Shown here piece by piece: positions 33,168-42,571 of a stretch of 64,000 bases of DNA. Position numbers and translations under genes: made by a program. Each line of letters begins with the position of its first letter. The stretch's first letter is position 1. The notes under the pieces are model-generated. The model did no database searches. It was not told the DNA's origin and saw nothing but the letters and a program-made list of their open reading frames with translations. Origin of the DNA: Pedobacter metabolipauper (lineage in GTDB: Bacteria; Bacteroidota; Bacteroidia; Sphingobacteriales; Sphingobacteriaceae); NCBI RefSeq assembly GCF_004362715.1, contig NZ_SNYC01000005.1:970513-1034512 (forward strand). The letters are read 5' to 3'.

Positions 33168-35765
33168 ATGAAAAGAATGCCAATCGTAATATTCTTGTTT
33201 ATAATGCTGCTGGTACCCGATGCCTGGTCAATGAACAAAACAATCGACGAACCCGATTCGGTTTATCTCCTTTTCTATGCCACCACAAAAAACGGCAGCC
33301 ATAACGGGCTCCACTTTGCGTATAGTGCCGACCGGATTAACTGGACCACCATTGGAAATGAATTTAGTTTTATAAAAAGTGACTATGGCGCCTGGGGAGC
33401 GGAAAAGAAAATGATCAGCCCCAATTTAACACAATCACCAGATGGCACATGGCACGCCGTGTGGAGCCTTAACGATCAGGACCATACATTTGCACACGCT
33501 GCTTCATCCAACCTCATAGATTGGGGCCGCCAAAGTTATCCCCTCCTATCAAAGGGCCTCAACTGCCTGCGCCCGGTAATCCGTTACGATAAAAATAATC
33601 AATACTACATCATCACTTATGCAGACCGTTCTGAACAATACTATACCACAACAACTAAAGATTTCAAATCATACAGTCCATCCCTGGAAGTACCTGCCAG
33701 CGAATATAAAAACCCAAGCCTAACCGTGCTTTTACCTTCCGGTAAAGTAACCGGACAGGTTCATCGGGTAGCCTGGCGTATGGTTAGCCAGCTGATCAAA
33801 GAGCAAGATCTCAAACAATTTAAAGAATCGCAGAACCAGGAATCATCGTTACAGGATGCACAGCGGTTTGCCGGATTAAAGCCGGTAACCGCAGCGCTGA
33901 CCATCCATCCTGAACGGGCCAAAGCAATCAGCGATATGCTGCTGGGTATTTTCTTTGAAGACATCAATTATGCCGCTGACGGCGGATTATACGGAGAACT
34001 AATCCAAAACAGGGACTTTGAATACAACCTGAACGACAAAAAGGGAAATGATAAAAAATGGGACAGCATGCATTCCTGGATCTTAAAGGGAGCCATCAGC
34101 AGTTTAACCATAGACACCATTCAACCAGTTCATAGAAACAATATGCATTATGCCGTACTTGATATGAAGTCTCCAGGTACCATACTTGTCAATTCCGGAT
34201 TTGATGGCATCTCCGTAATAAACGGGGCAAAATATAACTTTTCCCTGTTCAGCAAACATGCAGAACGTAAGGCGATAACTGTACAGGTGAGCCTGGTTAA
34301 CAAAAAAGGAGAATCCATTGCAACGAAAAATATAATCCTCAGCCCTGGTGGATGGAAAACAACCTCCGTACAGCTTACAGCACAGGCCGGTGCAGATGAT
34401 GCCCAAATTGAGCTAAAGGTGATGTCTGCCGGAAGATTATCACTGGACATGATCTCACTTTTCCCTGCCGGCACATTTAAAGGACGAAAAAATGGACTCC
34501 GTGCAGATCTGGCACAAAAGATCGCCGATATACATCCGAAGTTTGTTCGCTTTCCTGGCGGCTGTGTTGCCCATGGCGATGGCATTGAAAACATTTACCA
34601 CTGGAAAAATACAATTGGCCCACTCGAAAGCCGTAAACCCCAACGGAATCTTTGGGGTTATCACCAGACTGCCGGACTGGGCTATTTTGAGTACTTTGCA
34701 TTTTGTGAAGACATTGGTGCCGCGCCGGTACCTGTAGTCGCTGCAGGAGTTCCATGTCAAAATTCGTCAGCAGGTGGAAAAGGACAGCAGGGAGGGATTC
34801 CAATGGATCAAATGGATCAGTACGTTCAGGATATCATAGACCTTGTTGAATATGCCAATGGAGACGTAACCACCAAATGGGGGAAAAAACGTGCTGAAGC
34901 CGGACATCCCAAACCATTTAACTTAAAATACATTGGCGTTGGTAATGAAGATCTGATTACCGATATTTTTGAAGAACGCTTTACCATGATCTATAACGCA
35001 CTCCAAAAGAAGCATCCGGAAATTACCGTGATCGGAACAGTAGGTCCATTTTTTGAAGGCACTGATTACCGGGAAGGCTGGGATCTTGCTGCCAAACTAA
35101 AGGTACCAATGGTAGATGAGCACTATTACCAGACCGCGGGCTGGTTTATCAACAATCAGGATTTTTACGATAAGTATGACCGCTCAAAATCTAAAGTGTA
35201 TCTGGGTGAATATGCGGCCAGCATTCCGGGAATTGGAACCAATCATGAAAGTGCATTGGCCGAAGCGCTATATTTAACCGCACTGGAACGTAACGGAGAT
35301 GTAGTAAGCATGTCTTCTTACGCCCCCTTACTCGCCAAAGAAGGACATACCCAATGGAATCCGGATCTGATCTATTTTAACAATACCACCGTCAAACCAA
35401 CAACCGGCTACTATGTACAGCAGTTATTTGGGCAGCATGCAGGAAACGAATACCTGCCCGCTTCAATACAATTATCAAACAGCCAGGAAGCCGTAAAAAA
35501 ACGAATTGGGTATTCTGTGGTTCGCGACACCAGCAAAAAAGAACTCATTCTGAAAATAGTCAATATGCTGCCGGTACCCGTCAATTCAAAAATAGATCTC
35601 AAAGAATTGCCCATTACCGATGGAAAGTTTATAAAGACCGTTTTAGAGGGCAACCCGAGAGATAAGAATACGGTTCCTGTAGTTTCTGAGGTAACATTTG
35701 AAAGCAACCTAAATATCGAATTACCTCCATATTCATTTACAGTATACCGCTTAAAATTAAGGTAA
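33168..35765 (+). CDS. GH51 alpha-L-arabinofuranosidase with N-terminal partial beta-propeller
   Basis: An 865-residue secreted protein. The signal peptide is about 1-21. Residues 28-200 look like part of a GH43-type five-bladed propeller, but where GH43 has its RDP catalytic base this has ISP, so that part is probably non-catalytic. A beta-sandwich (about 300-430) precedes the GH51 barrel, with acid/base E594 (GVGNED) and nucleophile E681 (LGEYAAS). It releases terminal arabinofuranose from arabinan or arabinogalactan. It is convergent with the PL11 operon and has its own promoter region with copy B of the PUL element. Confidence 0.88.
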   Translation: MKRMPIVIFLFIMLLVPDAWSMNKTIDEPDSVYLLFYATTKNGSHNGLHFAYSADRINWTTIGNEFSFIKSDYGAWGAEKKMISPNLTQSPDGTWHAVWSLNDQDHTFAHAASSNLIDWGRQSYPLLSKGLNCLRPVIRYDKNNQYYIITYADRSEQYYTTTTKDFKSYSPSLEVPASEYKNPSLTVLLPSGKVTGQVHRVAWRMVSQLIKEQDLKQFKESQNQESSLQDAQRFAGLKPVTAALTIHPERAKAISDMLLGIFFEDINYAADGGLYGELIQNRDFEYNLNDKKGNDKKWDSMHSWILKGAISSLTIDTIQPVHRNNMHYAVLDMKSPGTILVNSGFDGISVINGAKYNFSLFSKHAERKAITVQVSLVNKKGESIATKNIILSPGGWKTTSVQLTAQAGADDAQIELKVMSAGRLSLDMISLFPAGTFKGRKNGLRADLAQKIADIHPKFVRFPGGCVAHGDGIENIYHWKNTIGPLESRKPQRNLWGYHQTAGLGYFEYFAFCEDIGAAPVPVVAAGVPCQNSSAGGKGQQGGIPMDQMDQYVQDIIDLVEYANGDVTTKWGKKRAEAGHPKPFNLKYIGVGNEDLITDIFEERFTMIYNALQKKHPEITVIGTVGPFFEGTDYREGWDLAAKLKVPMVDEHYYQTAGWFINNQDFYDKYDRSKSKVYLGEYAASIPGIGTNHESALAEALYLTALERNGDVVSMSSYAPLLAKEGHTQWNPDLIYFNNTTVKPTTGYYVQQLFGQHAGNEYLPASIQLSNSQEAVKKRIGYSVVRDTSKKELILKIVNMLPVPVNSKIDLKELPITDGKFIKTVLEGNPRDKNTVPVVSEVTFESNLNIELPPYSFTVYRLKLR

Positions 35766-35794
35766 CAGCATCCAGGAACCGAGGCTGCAGCCTT

Positions 35795-35857
35795 TTATAG
35801 CTGGCCTGCAAAAAACAGAACCGCCGCGGCAAGGATGGCATATTTTAAGATACTCAT
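35795..35857 (-). CDS. 20-codon hydrophobic ORF overlapping the PL11 stop
   Basis: ATG at 35857 overlaps the PL11 stop (ATGA), and the frame encodes MSILKYAILAAAVLFFAGQL then TAA. The product is one hydrophobic segment with a positively charged start, like a signal peptide or a single membrane helix. It could be a micro-protein or the start of a deleted gene, for example a secreted esterase that often follows PL11 (inference). Confidence 0.35.
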   Translation of the reverse strand: MSILKYAILAAAVLFFAGQL

Positions 35858-37737
35858 CTCTTTGTTGCTTTTATGATCTTAAGATTGGGTAAGGCAGGCA
35901 TGTGCATGGTTTCATCGATGTAATAATCGGTATGGGGAGGCTGGTTATAAGCAACATTCTGCCACGCAATACTTAACCGGTATTGCGGATTATGCATAAA
36001 GGTATACAGGCGGTGTTTGGTAGGAATATCAGTTGTAAAGATTCGCAATTCCCGATGGTCAGCAGTACCATAGATCACCTCTTCCCGCCAGTCGCCAAAC
36101 AGGTCTGCGGAGAGCACTGGTGTAGCTTTAGTACCATTATTGGCAATACAACCAACCGCACTCAGCAGCACAGATGTCTTTTCCTGAAGATAATCCCATT
36201 TATAAACAGCAGTGCCGTTTAGCAATTCACTGAGCAGGTCACCATCCCAGTAAATGCCCATATTACAGGGTGGTGTCTTATCGGCTATACGATTTCCCTT
36301 ACGGTCAAATATTCCAGTAATCCCGGCACCGGCAACCCAGCATTCTGATCCCGCATACCGGGGATCAATATTAAGTGCCAGTCCTCTTCCCGGCCCTTCC
36401 CCATCATCACCTGACTTTACAGAAGCCTTTTTCCAAAGGTTCTCCCCGGTTTTGGCATCACGAAAATGCGCGCCGGCATCGTCAAAACGCTCTTGTATAT
36501 CAAACACCTCCAGCCCGGGACGTTCCGGATCCAGATCCGAAACATGGAGGGCATCACCATGGCCTAAGCCGGTACTATAAAGCCCCTTTCCATTATCATC
36601 TACAACCATCGCCCCATATACAATCTCATCTTTACCATCCTGATCTACATCGGCAATAGACAGGCTGTGGTTTCCCTGTCCACGGTAAGCTTTATTACCC
36701 GCAGTACCGTCTTCTGTATCAAATACCCACCTCGATGTGAGTTTTTTGTCTTTAAAATCCCATGCCGCAATCACGGTTCTCGTATAATAGCCTCTGGCCA
36801 TGATCAGACTTGGGTTCTTGCCATCCAGGTAAGCTACGCCGGCAAGGAAACGGTCCATCCGGTTTCCGTAACCATCGCCCCAAAGTTTTTTTAGCTGATC
36901 AGAACTTGGTGCTGACGTGTCCGGATGCCTTGGCGGAAGATAGGCCGTAGTAAAAAGTGCCGCCCCGGTAAGACCATCAAAAATCGTTAGGTATTCAGGC
37001 CCGGCCAATATATAGCCGCTGGCGTTACGCCAGTCCCTGGCCCCCTCCCCAATGATCTTCCCTTTTCCATCCCTGCTTCCATCTGCAGTCTTCATCGCAA
37101 GCTCAGCTTTTCCATCACCATCAAGGTCATAGACCATGAACTGGGTATAGTGCGCCCCTTCGCGGATGTTGATGCCCAGATTGATCGTCCACAATAGCGT
37201 ACCATCCATCTTATAGGCCTGAAAGATTGGAGGATCAGTTATTCCGGAGTGGCTGTTGTCATGACCAGTACCCGTTTGATGCAGAATGATCTCATAACTG
37301 CCATCACCATCCAGATCTCCAACAGAGGCATCATTCGGTGCATAACCCGCTGGGGTTTGCAGGGGAACAGACAGGTAGTTTGGCGCATTAGCCTTCACCA
37401 GGAACTCCGCACTTTTCTGTTGCTCATTCCCCTTTACTACCGCCCTTACATAATAGCGGTTGTCCAGGCTAATTTGGGTTGCGCTGTCGGTAAAGAAGGT
37501 GGAAGCGCTCAATGGCGCTGGGTTTAACCGGACCACTTTACCCTGGCTGCTCCGGTACAGGTTAAAAGAAGTTTGCGGATGATCTGTGGCAAGCAAACGC
37601 CAGCTAACGGCAATATGCCCACGCTGCGTGGTAACGGCAACAAGTCCCCGGTCCAGGTATTCCATTTGCCGCTGCGCAGCGACCGTGCTAAAATAACAGC
37701 TAAAAATAATCAGGAGTAATTTCTTATCAAATTTCAT
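35854..37737 (-). CDS. PL11 rhamnogalacturonan lyase
   Basis: A 627-residue secreted PL11 enzyme with signal peptide (to about 21) and an eight-bladed propeller rich in calcium-type D-x-D-G-D repeats (DLDGDGSYEI, DLDGDGKAELAMKTADGSRDG, DVDQDGKDEI). PL11 enzymes cleave the rhamnose-galacturonate backbone of rhamnogalacturonan-I by beta-elimination, giving unsaturated ends for GH105. It starts 9 bp after the GH97 stop and ends the SusCD operon apart from the tiny frame that overlaps it. Confidence 0.9.
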   Translation of the reverse strand: MKFDKKLLLIIFSCYFSTVAAQRQMEYLDRGLVAVTTQRGHIAVSWRLLATDHPQTSFNLYRSSQGKVVRLNPAPLSASTFFTDSATQISLDNRYYVRAVVKGNEQQKSAEFLVKANAPNYLSVPLQTPAGYAPNDASVGDLDGDGSYEIILHQTGTGHDNSHSGITDPPIFQAYKMDGTLLWTINLGINIREGAHYTQFMVYDLDGDGKAELAMKTADGSRDGKGKIIGEGARDWRNASGYILAGPEYLTIFDGLTGAALFTTAYLPPRHPDTSAPSSDQLKKLWGDGYGNRMDRFLAGVAYLDGKNPSLIMARGYYTRTVIAAWDFKDKKLTSRWVFDTEDGTAGNKAYRGQGNHSLSIADVDQDGKDEIVYGAMVVDDNGKGLYSTGLGHGDALHVSDLDPERPGLEVFDIQERFDDAGAHFRDAKTGENLWKKASVKSGDDGEGPGRGLALNIDPRYAGSECWVAGAGITGIFDRKGNRIADKTPPCNMGIYWDGDLLSELLNGTAVYKWDYLQEKTSVLLSAVGCIANNGTKATPVLSADLFGDWREEVIYGTADHRELRIFTTDIPTKHRLYTFMHNPQYRLSIAWQNVAYNQPPHTDYYIDETMHMPALPNLKIIKATKR

Positions 37738-37746
37738 GTCATCAGC

Positions 37747-39684
37747 TTATTCTAAAACCATCAAAAAACCACCGGAAGGTTTAATCACTATTTCCCTGGC
37801 CGTACGGTCAGCATTGTAAATTTCATTCACGAACGAAAAATCATCTGCTCCGTCACCAATAAAATTGGCTTTCTGTTTACCAAATAAAGATAAATTTATA
37901 GAGATCTTCTGACTAGTAGCCTGGCTGTTAATTCCAGAGATGTACCATTTTTTACCTGATCTCCGGGCAACTACAACAAATTTACCAGGGTATCCAGCTA
38001 TAAACCTCACATCGTCCCAGGCAGATGGAATGCCGCGCAAAACAGTTCTTACCTTTTCATCAACATGAGACATCCCTGCCGGAGATTCGGCATAATGCTG
38101 AATGCCCGATAAGAACAAAACTGACAGTGCCAGCTGAAAGCCGTTACTCGTTTTCCGTCTGGTATTGGACTGTACCTTATATAAATTTACAGGCGTGTAA
38201 TCCATCGGATCAAATGCATTTCTTGTAAATGGGAGTACGGTACAGATCTCTGCCTCCCGGTCTGCATCCTTCTGGTTAAAGGTAACATTCTCAAAGCCCC
38301 TTACGGCTTCTGCAGTGAGCAGCTGTGGGTACGTCCGCGCCCATCCCCTTGGCAATGTGGCACCATGAAAGTTTACCAGCAGACCATATGCAGCCGCATC
38401 ATGGAGAATATCGATATAATACTTAATAACCGACTGTCCATCACCGGCAAAGAAATCTATTTTGACTCCTTTAATGCCCAGATCACGAATCCGGGAAAAT
38501 TCTTTAACCCGGCTTTCATGCGTCAGCATTAAGTTTTTAGGTGTGTATTTAACGGTGTTCCAATCACCAGCAGAATTGTACCAAAGCAGCAAGCCAACAT
38601 TCTTGCTCTTCGCATATTCAGAGAGCTTTTTGATCTGATCATATCCGATCTTACGGTCCCAGTCAATATCGATCAAACAATATTGCCAGTTCATACTGGC
38701 GGCAAGGTCAATGTAACAGATCTGCTCATCATAAACGATAAAATCATCTTTAGAGTTGATCCAGCTCCAGGATGCTTTTCCCGGCTTAACAAAAGACAGG
38801 TCTTTTAACCCGGTAGGTTTTGCGAGGTCAGTGCCCGCGGTTGAAGTGATCATTGCAGACAGGTCACCGATAGTAATCACACGCCAGGGAGAAGAAAATG
38901 GAAATGCCGATTGCGGCAGCAGCCCCTTTCCGGAAATGACCTCCCGCGGATCTGGAAATCCGATTGTAAAATTGCCAGGCTTTGCAGCAGACAATAACCG
39001 GGTAGCACAGTAATTGCTGTCCAGTCCTGCCTCTGTAACCAGTACCCAGCTGTCCTTACTTTTAAACAATGCCGGGTATACCCAGCCTGTTTTATTTTCA
39101 CCAACAGCTTCAACCGGAACATCAACGTGATAATGTTCTTCATAAGCGGGATTGCTGCTTTCCCATCCGGATTTTGCAACCTGCATGGGTTGTAGCCAGG
39201 TCCGTGTTCCCGCAGGGAAATTAAACGCTGTATTTTCTTTTAAAACCTGCTGTAAACCCGTAGACTTCCCCGATAACTGGTATTTGAATGCAACCGCATC
39301 ATTAGATACCTGGAAAACAATACCTAGGGTTTGCAGATCAGCATTCACATAGTTGAAGGTTCGCTGATTTGCCTGGTAGCTGATCTTTGATTTCTTGGCA
39401 TACACCATGGCATAACGGTCTTTAATGCGCTGGATTTTTGAAGCAGAGACCAGCCGGAGCGCATGAAACAGGTCTCCATCTTTTAAAAAAAGTCCAAGGG
39501 CAGAAGAATCAATAACGGTGGTATGTTTGTGCTTTACGCGATAGTAAACTTCTCCACCGGCACTGCTCCATAATTCCGCAACCAGGTTTCGATCAGGACT
39601 GGATACCAAAAAGGGTTTAGTTTGTGCAACTGCCTGCACCACACAAAAGAATGCGAGGATCAAGCCAATCTTTAATTTAAACAT
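37747..39684 (-). CDS. GH97 glycosidase, retaining type
   Basis: A 645-residue secreted GH97 enzyme with an N-terminal beta-sandwich, a (beta/alpha)8 barrel and a C-terminal sheet. D410 in GVKIDFF is placed as the nucleophile of the retaining (alpha-galactosidase) subgroup; the inverting SusB-type uses Glu. AEAVRG offers the acid/base Glu. ATG 39684 (MFKLK) lies 1 bp after the GH16 stop; ATG 39702 would overlap GH16 and add six residues. The role is side-chain removal in the same PUL. Confidence 0.84.
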   Translation of the reverse strand: MFKLKIGLILAFFCVVQAVAQTKPFLVSSPDRNLVAELWSSAGGEVYYRVKHKHTTVIDSSALGLFLKDGDLFHALRLVSASKIQRIKDRYAMVYAKKSKISYQANQRTFNYVNADLQTLGIVFQVSNDAVAFKYQLSGKSTGLQQVLKENTAFNFPAGTRTWLQPMQVAKSGWESSNPAYEEHYHVDVPVEAVGENKTGWVYPALFKSKDSWVLVTEAGLDSNYCATRLLSAAKPGNFTIGFPDPREVISGKGLLPQSAFPFSSPWRVITIGDLSAMITSTAGTDLAKPTGLKDLSFVKPGKASWSWINSKDDFIVYDEQICYIDLAASMNWQYCLIDIDWDRKIGYDQIKKLSEYAKSKNVGLLLWYNSAGDWNTVKYTPKNLMLTHESRVKEFSRIRDLGIKGVKIDFFAGDGQSVIKYYIDILHDAAAYGLLVNFHGATLPRGWARTYPQLLTAEAVRGFENVTFNQKDADREAEICTVLPFTRNAFDPMDYTPVNLYKVQSNTRRKTSNGFQLALSVLFLSGIQHYAESPAGMSHVDEKVRTVLRGIPSAWDDVRFIAGYPGKFVVVARRSGKKWYISGINSQATSQKISINLSLFGKQKANFIGDGADDFSFVNEIYNADRTAREIVIKPSGGFLMVLE

Positions 39685-39685
39685 C

Positions 39686-40546
39686 TTATTTCTGATAAAC
39701 ACTTACATAATCCACCTCAAAACGGTTAGGAAATTTGGTATCACCAAGCACTCCGCCATTTAAGCCACCCATAGCCAGATCAAGCAACATATAATGCGGT
39801 TGCTTAAAGGGATGCGTACTGCTGCCGTCTTTATTATATAGCTGGTCCATTGCAACAGCAATGAGCAGTTGATCATCTACAAACAGAGAGATCTCTGTCT
39901 CAGTCCAGTCCATACGCCAAATGTGAAATTCTGAAGCCCATGCGGCCCCTCCGAGTTCATCAACCGCTTTCGTCTTACTGTGCCATTCGGCCTGATAACG
40001 TTTTGAAGTACCAACCGCTATATTGGCCAGTATCCTGCCTTTATAATATTCCATGATGTCAATTTCACCATTGGATGGCCATTCTCCGGATACACCCAGT
40101 GTCCACCATGCCGGCCAGAGCCCAGCACTTACATCAATCTTGCCCCGCATTACAAACCTGCCATACTGCCAGGAATGCAACCCGGAGGTATTGATGCTGG
40201 ATGAAGTATATTGAATGTATTCCCGGCTGTCCCTCCAGTCCTTTCCATCCTTTTTATAGCGGGGGTTGGGCTTGGTTTCCTTCCTGGCTTCAATGATTAG
40301 CCTGCCATTTTCACACCAGGCATTATCCGGCTGATACCACTGAAGCTCCTGGTTACGCGCAAAGCCCCGCTCATGATTCCAGCTTAACGTGTCGGGTCTG
40401 CCGGCACCATTAAATTCATCCGCCCAGACCAGTTTATAGCCTTCTTTTAAATAGGCAGATGAAGGATTTGCTTTCTGGGCATACACTGCTGCCGAAAAGA
40501 CGATCGTAAAAAAGAAAACCCGGGGTATCCGATATAAAATATTCAT
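39686..40546 (-). CDS. GH16 family endo-glycanase
   Basis: A 286-residue secreted beta-jelly-roll. The catalytic signature NGEIDIMEYY (ExDxxE) is clear, with LWPAWWTLG before it, typical of the laminarinase/beta-1,3-glycanase group. In this PUL it may cut beta-galactan or beta-glucan; the exact linkage cannot be read from sequence. Its start is 53 bp after the DUF4998 stop. Confidence 0.86.
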   Translation of the reverse strand: MNILYRIPRVFFFTIVFSAAVYAQKANPSSAYLKEGYKLVWADEFNGAGRPDTLSWNHERGFARNQELQWYQPDNAWCENGRLIIEARKETKPNPRYKKDGKDWRDSREYIQYTSSSINTSGLHSWQYGRFVMRGKIDVSAGLWPAWWTLGVSGEWPSNGEIDIMEYYKGRILANIAVGTSKRYQAEWHSKTKAVDELGGAAWASEFHIWRMDWTETEISLFVDDQLLIAVAMDQLYNKDGSSTHPFKQPHYMLLDLAMGGLNGGVLGDTKFPNRFEVDYVSVYQK

Positions 40547-40569
40547 CTGCTATGCAATTTATGCAAATA

Positions 40570-40593
40570 CCCGAAAGCATGAATACTTCCGGG
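40570..40593. other. Intra-operon hairpin
   Basis: CCCGAAAG and CTTCCGGG pair except for one A-C mismatch around an 8-nt loop, in the gap between the DUF4998 and GH16 genes. No T-run follows on the minus strand, so it may be an mRNA stabilising or processing hairpin and not a strong terminator. Confidence 0.4.
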
Positions 40594-40599
40594 CATCAA

Positions 40600-41286
40600 T
40601 TATCGTGTAGTAAAGGCTGTGGCAAAAGTATCAATGCTGGAAACATCAGGCTTAAAGATCGTTCTGTATTTAAATCTGGTAGTCTGATAATTGAACCCGT
40701 CCAGCACGGTAGTTGTGGATGCCTGGGTAACTGGTGTTAAGGTGATCAGTGTTGCTCCATTAACTACATACTGCGTTTCTGTGAACTGCACGCCGGTAGA
40801 CAGATCCATTTGCTCCCAGTTGATGGTCGTTTTATTGGATGCAAAAGCCAGGGATGAAATTAACCGGTTACTCATTTTGCGCCGGTAAGCATCACCATAA
40901 GAGGTACCGATGGCGTTTACGGCAACAGAGCGGTTTCCTTCCAGATCATACGTATAGATCACAAAATTCTTAACACCCTCAGCTACCGAAAAGATCTTAC
41001 TAAAGACAGCTGGAGAACCGCTGGACGTAATGGCATACTCTACCGAATCTTTCATGTCGTTCCAAAAGATCCTGCACTTTACAATTTTAGGATCTGCTTT
41101 CAGCAAACCGCTAACCAGCACACGGCCCTTGCCGGATGAGATCTTCACACTATCCAGTTTTCCGGTATAGTAAACCTCACCATCTTTGGTATATTTCTTA
41201 AAATCATCCCATTTTGAACAGGAGGCCAGCAGCAATAGGATAACAGCTACGATCCCCAGATTTTTATATATGAAAGTTTGTTTCAT
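40600..41286 (-). CDS. DUF4998 surface lipoprotein
   Basis: A 228-residue lipoprotein (lipobox LLASCSKW near residues 20-24) made of two fibronectin/Ig-like beta-sandwiches. DUF4998 proteins sit after SusD in many Bacteroidota PULs and are thought to be surface glycan-binding proteins. It is preceded by the DUF4959 gene and followed by GH16. Confidence 0.8.
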   Translation of the reverse strand: MKQTFIYKNLGIVAVILLLLASCSKWDDFKKYTKDGEVYYTGKLDSVKISSGKGRVLVSGLLKADPKIVKCRIFWNDMKDSVEYAITSSGSPAVFSKIFSVAEGVKNFVIYTYDLEGNRSVAVNAIGTSYGDAYRRKMSNRLISSLAFASNKTTINWEQMDLSTGVQFTETQYVVNGATLITLTPVTQASTTTVLDGFNYQTTRFKYRTIFKPDVSSIDTFATAFTTR

Positions 41287-41322
41287 TTTTTTTTCGTTTA
41301 ATATACACGTGTAATTGATGAA

Positions 41323-42534
41323 TTAGTTCCGCGGATCGCCATATACCTTCAGCTCATTGATGCTCTGGGCAGTACCTCCGGCAAAATTCTCTATACATCT
41401 GATTCGCAGGTACCTTATTTTAGGGGCCGTTAAATCCACATCCCAGCTAAATCCCGCTGCTGCCGTGGCCTGATCTTCGGCACTATCGGTTCCATAAGGA
41501 AGTCCGGACGGCTTGTTCAGCTCATAGGTACCCAGTAGGATCCAGCTGCCATCCAGGGCACCAGTTAAATTCGGGCTGACAGATCCATAGATCTCAAACT
41601 TTTTCATGGTAGACAGATAGTACCACCTTGTACCTTCAGGAAAAGGACGGATCCAAACCCGGCTTAATTTAGCAAGTACACCCGTATCGAATGTAATCAT
41701 ATGCGGCAACGGCCCGCCATTAACCTGGTGTGTAAAACTGGTATATGGCCAGCCATATTTGCCATCCCAGATACCCGGTATTCCTACAGCGCCATTCGTT
41801 ACCTGCGGCGCATCACCCGGCAGTACAAGTGTTCTAAACTTGGTAATGGAAAGTTCAGCCTCAAAAATGGGCTTAATGTCTTTATATAACGTATCCGTAC
41901 TGTTCCCCCATCTGTCTTTTACAAAAAAGGCAAACTGACTACTCGTGGTGTCCAGACCGCGGATCTTGGAAAGGATGACATCTGTTGAGGTAAACACACT
42001 TTTTTGATTGTCCACTTCAAACTCACGGATCACATTCTTCTTCATTACTAAAATAGAAATGTTTCCTTTAGTCGGGTTTTCAGCAGCCAGGTTATACCCA
42101 CCAAAAGCATTCAAAATGACCATGCTCTTAAAAACCTTCCAGATAGGGGCTTCCAGCGGAGTCACTTTAACCGCTACAGGATCAGAAAGCACTTCAGACC
42201 GGCTTACCGAATACAACGTAATCTCATGTTCCTTTGTGTCGGCAAAGCCCTCAACCATTAAGGAATTATTATACGAAGACGATCTTACTTCAATGGCCTG
42301 CCCGGTTGCCAGCGTATAAACCGCCTTTACATACAGCAAATTCTTATCAGCCGGAATGCTGTAAGAGATCTTGGCCTTGCCGGATAGGTTCTCTACAGAA
42401 ATATTAGACACCACCCCCGGAACCGTTTTATCTATAATAGATGGCTCCTTAAAGTCCAGGTCTTCTTTGCAGGACTGGATGGCTGCTATTCCTAAAATCA
42501 GGAATACGAGTTTTTTTAATGTGTTTAAGTTCAT
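41323..42534 (-). CDS. DUF4959/DUF5126/DUF5000 surface glycan-binding lipoprotein
   Basis: A 403-residue lipoprotein. The ATG at 42534 (MNLNTLKK) gives a clean lipobox (IAAIQSCKE); the ATG at 42570 would add 12 unneeded residues. Middle parts match DUF4959 and DUF5126 (PGVVSNISVENLSGKAKISYSIP), and the C-terminus is an F5/8-type discoidin-like fold (DUF5000: FEIYGSVSP..., IRYLRIRCIENF...INELKVYGD). It probably binds glycan on the surface. Confidence 0.8.
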   Translation of the reverse strand: MNLNTLKKLVFLILGIAAIQSCKEDLDFKEPSIIDKTVPGVVSNISVENLSGKAKISYSIPADKNLLYVKAVYTLATGQAIEVRSSSYNNSLMVEGFADTKEHEITLYSVSRSEVLSDPVAVKVTPLEAPIWKVFKSMVILNAFGGYNLAAENPTKGNISILVMKKNVIREFEVDNQKSVFTSTDVILSKIRGLDTTSSQFAFFVKDRWGNSTDTLYKDIKPIFEAELSITKFRTLVLPGDAPQVTNGAVGIPGIWDGKYGWPYTSFTHQVNGGPLPHMITFDTGVLAKLSRVWIRPFPEGTRWYYLSTMKKFEIYGSVSPNLTGALDGSWILLGTYELNKPSGLPYGTDSAEDQATAAAGFSWDVDLTAPKIRYLRIRCIENFAGGTAQSINELKVYGDPRN

Positions 42535-42571
42535 TTGATGATCTTTTAAATGACTAACTATATTGTTCATA

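Noticed and set aside
35780..35795. GGCTGCAGCC palindrome as a terminator after PL11
   Set aside because: It has no loop and no clear T-run in the minus direction.
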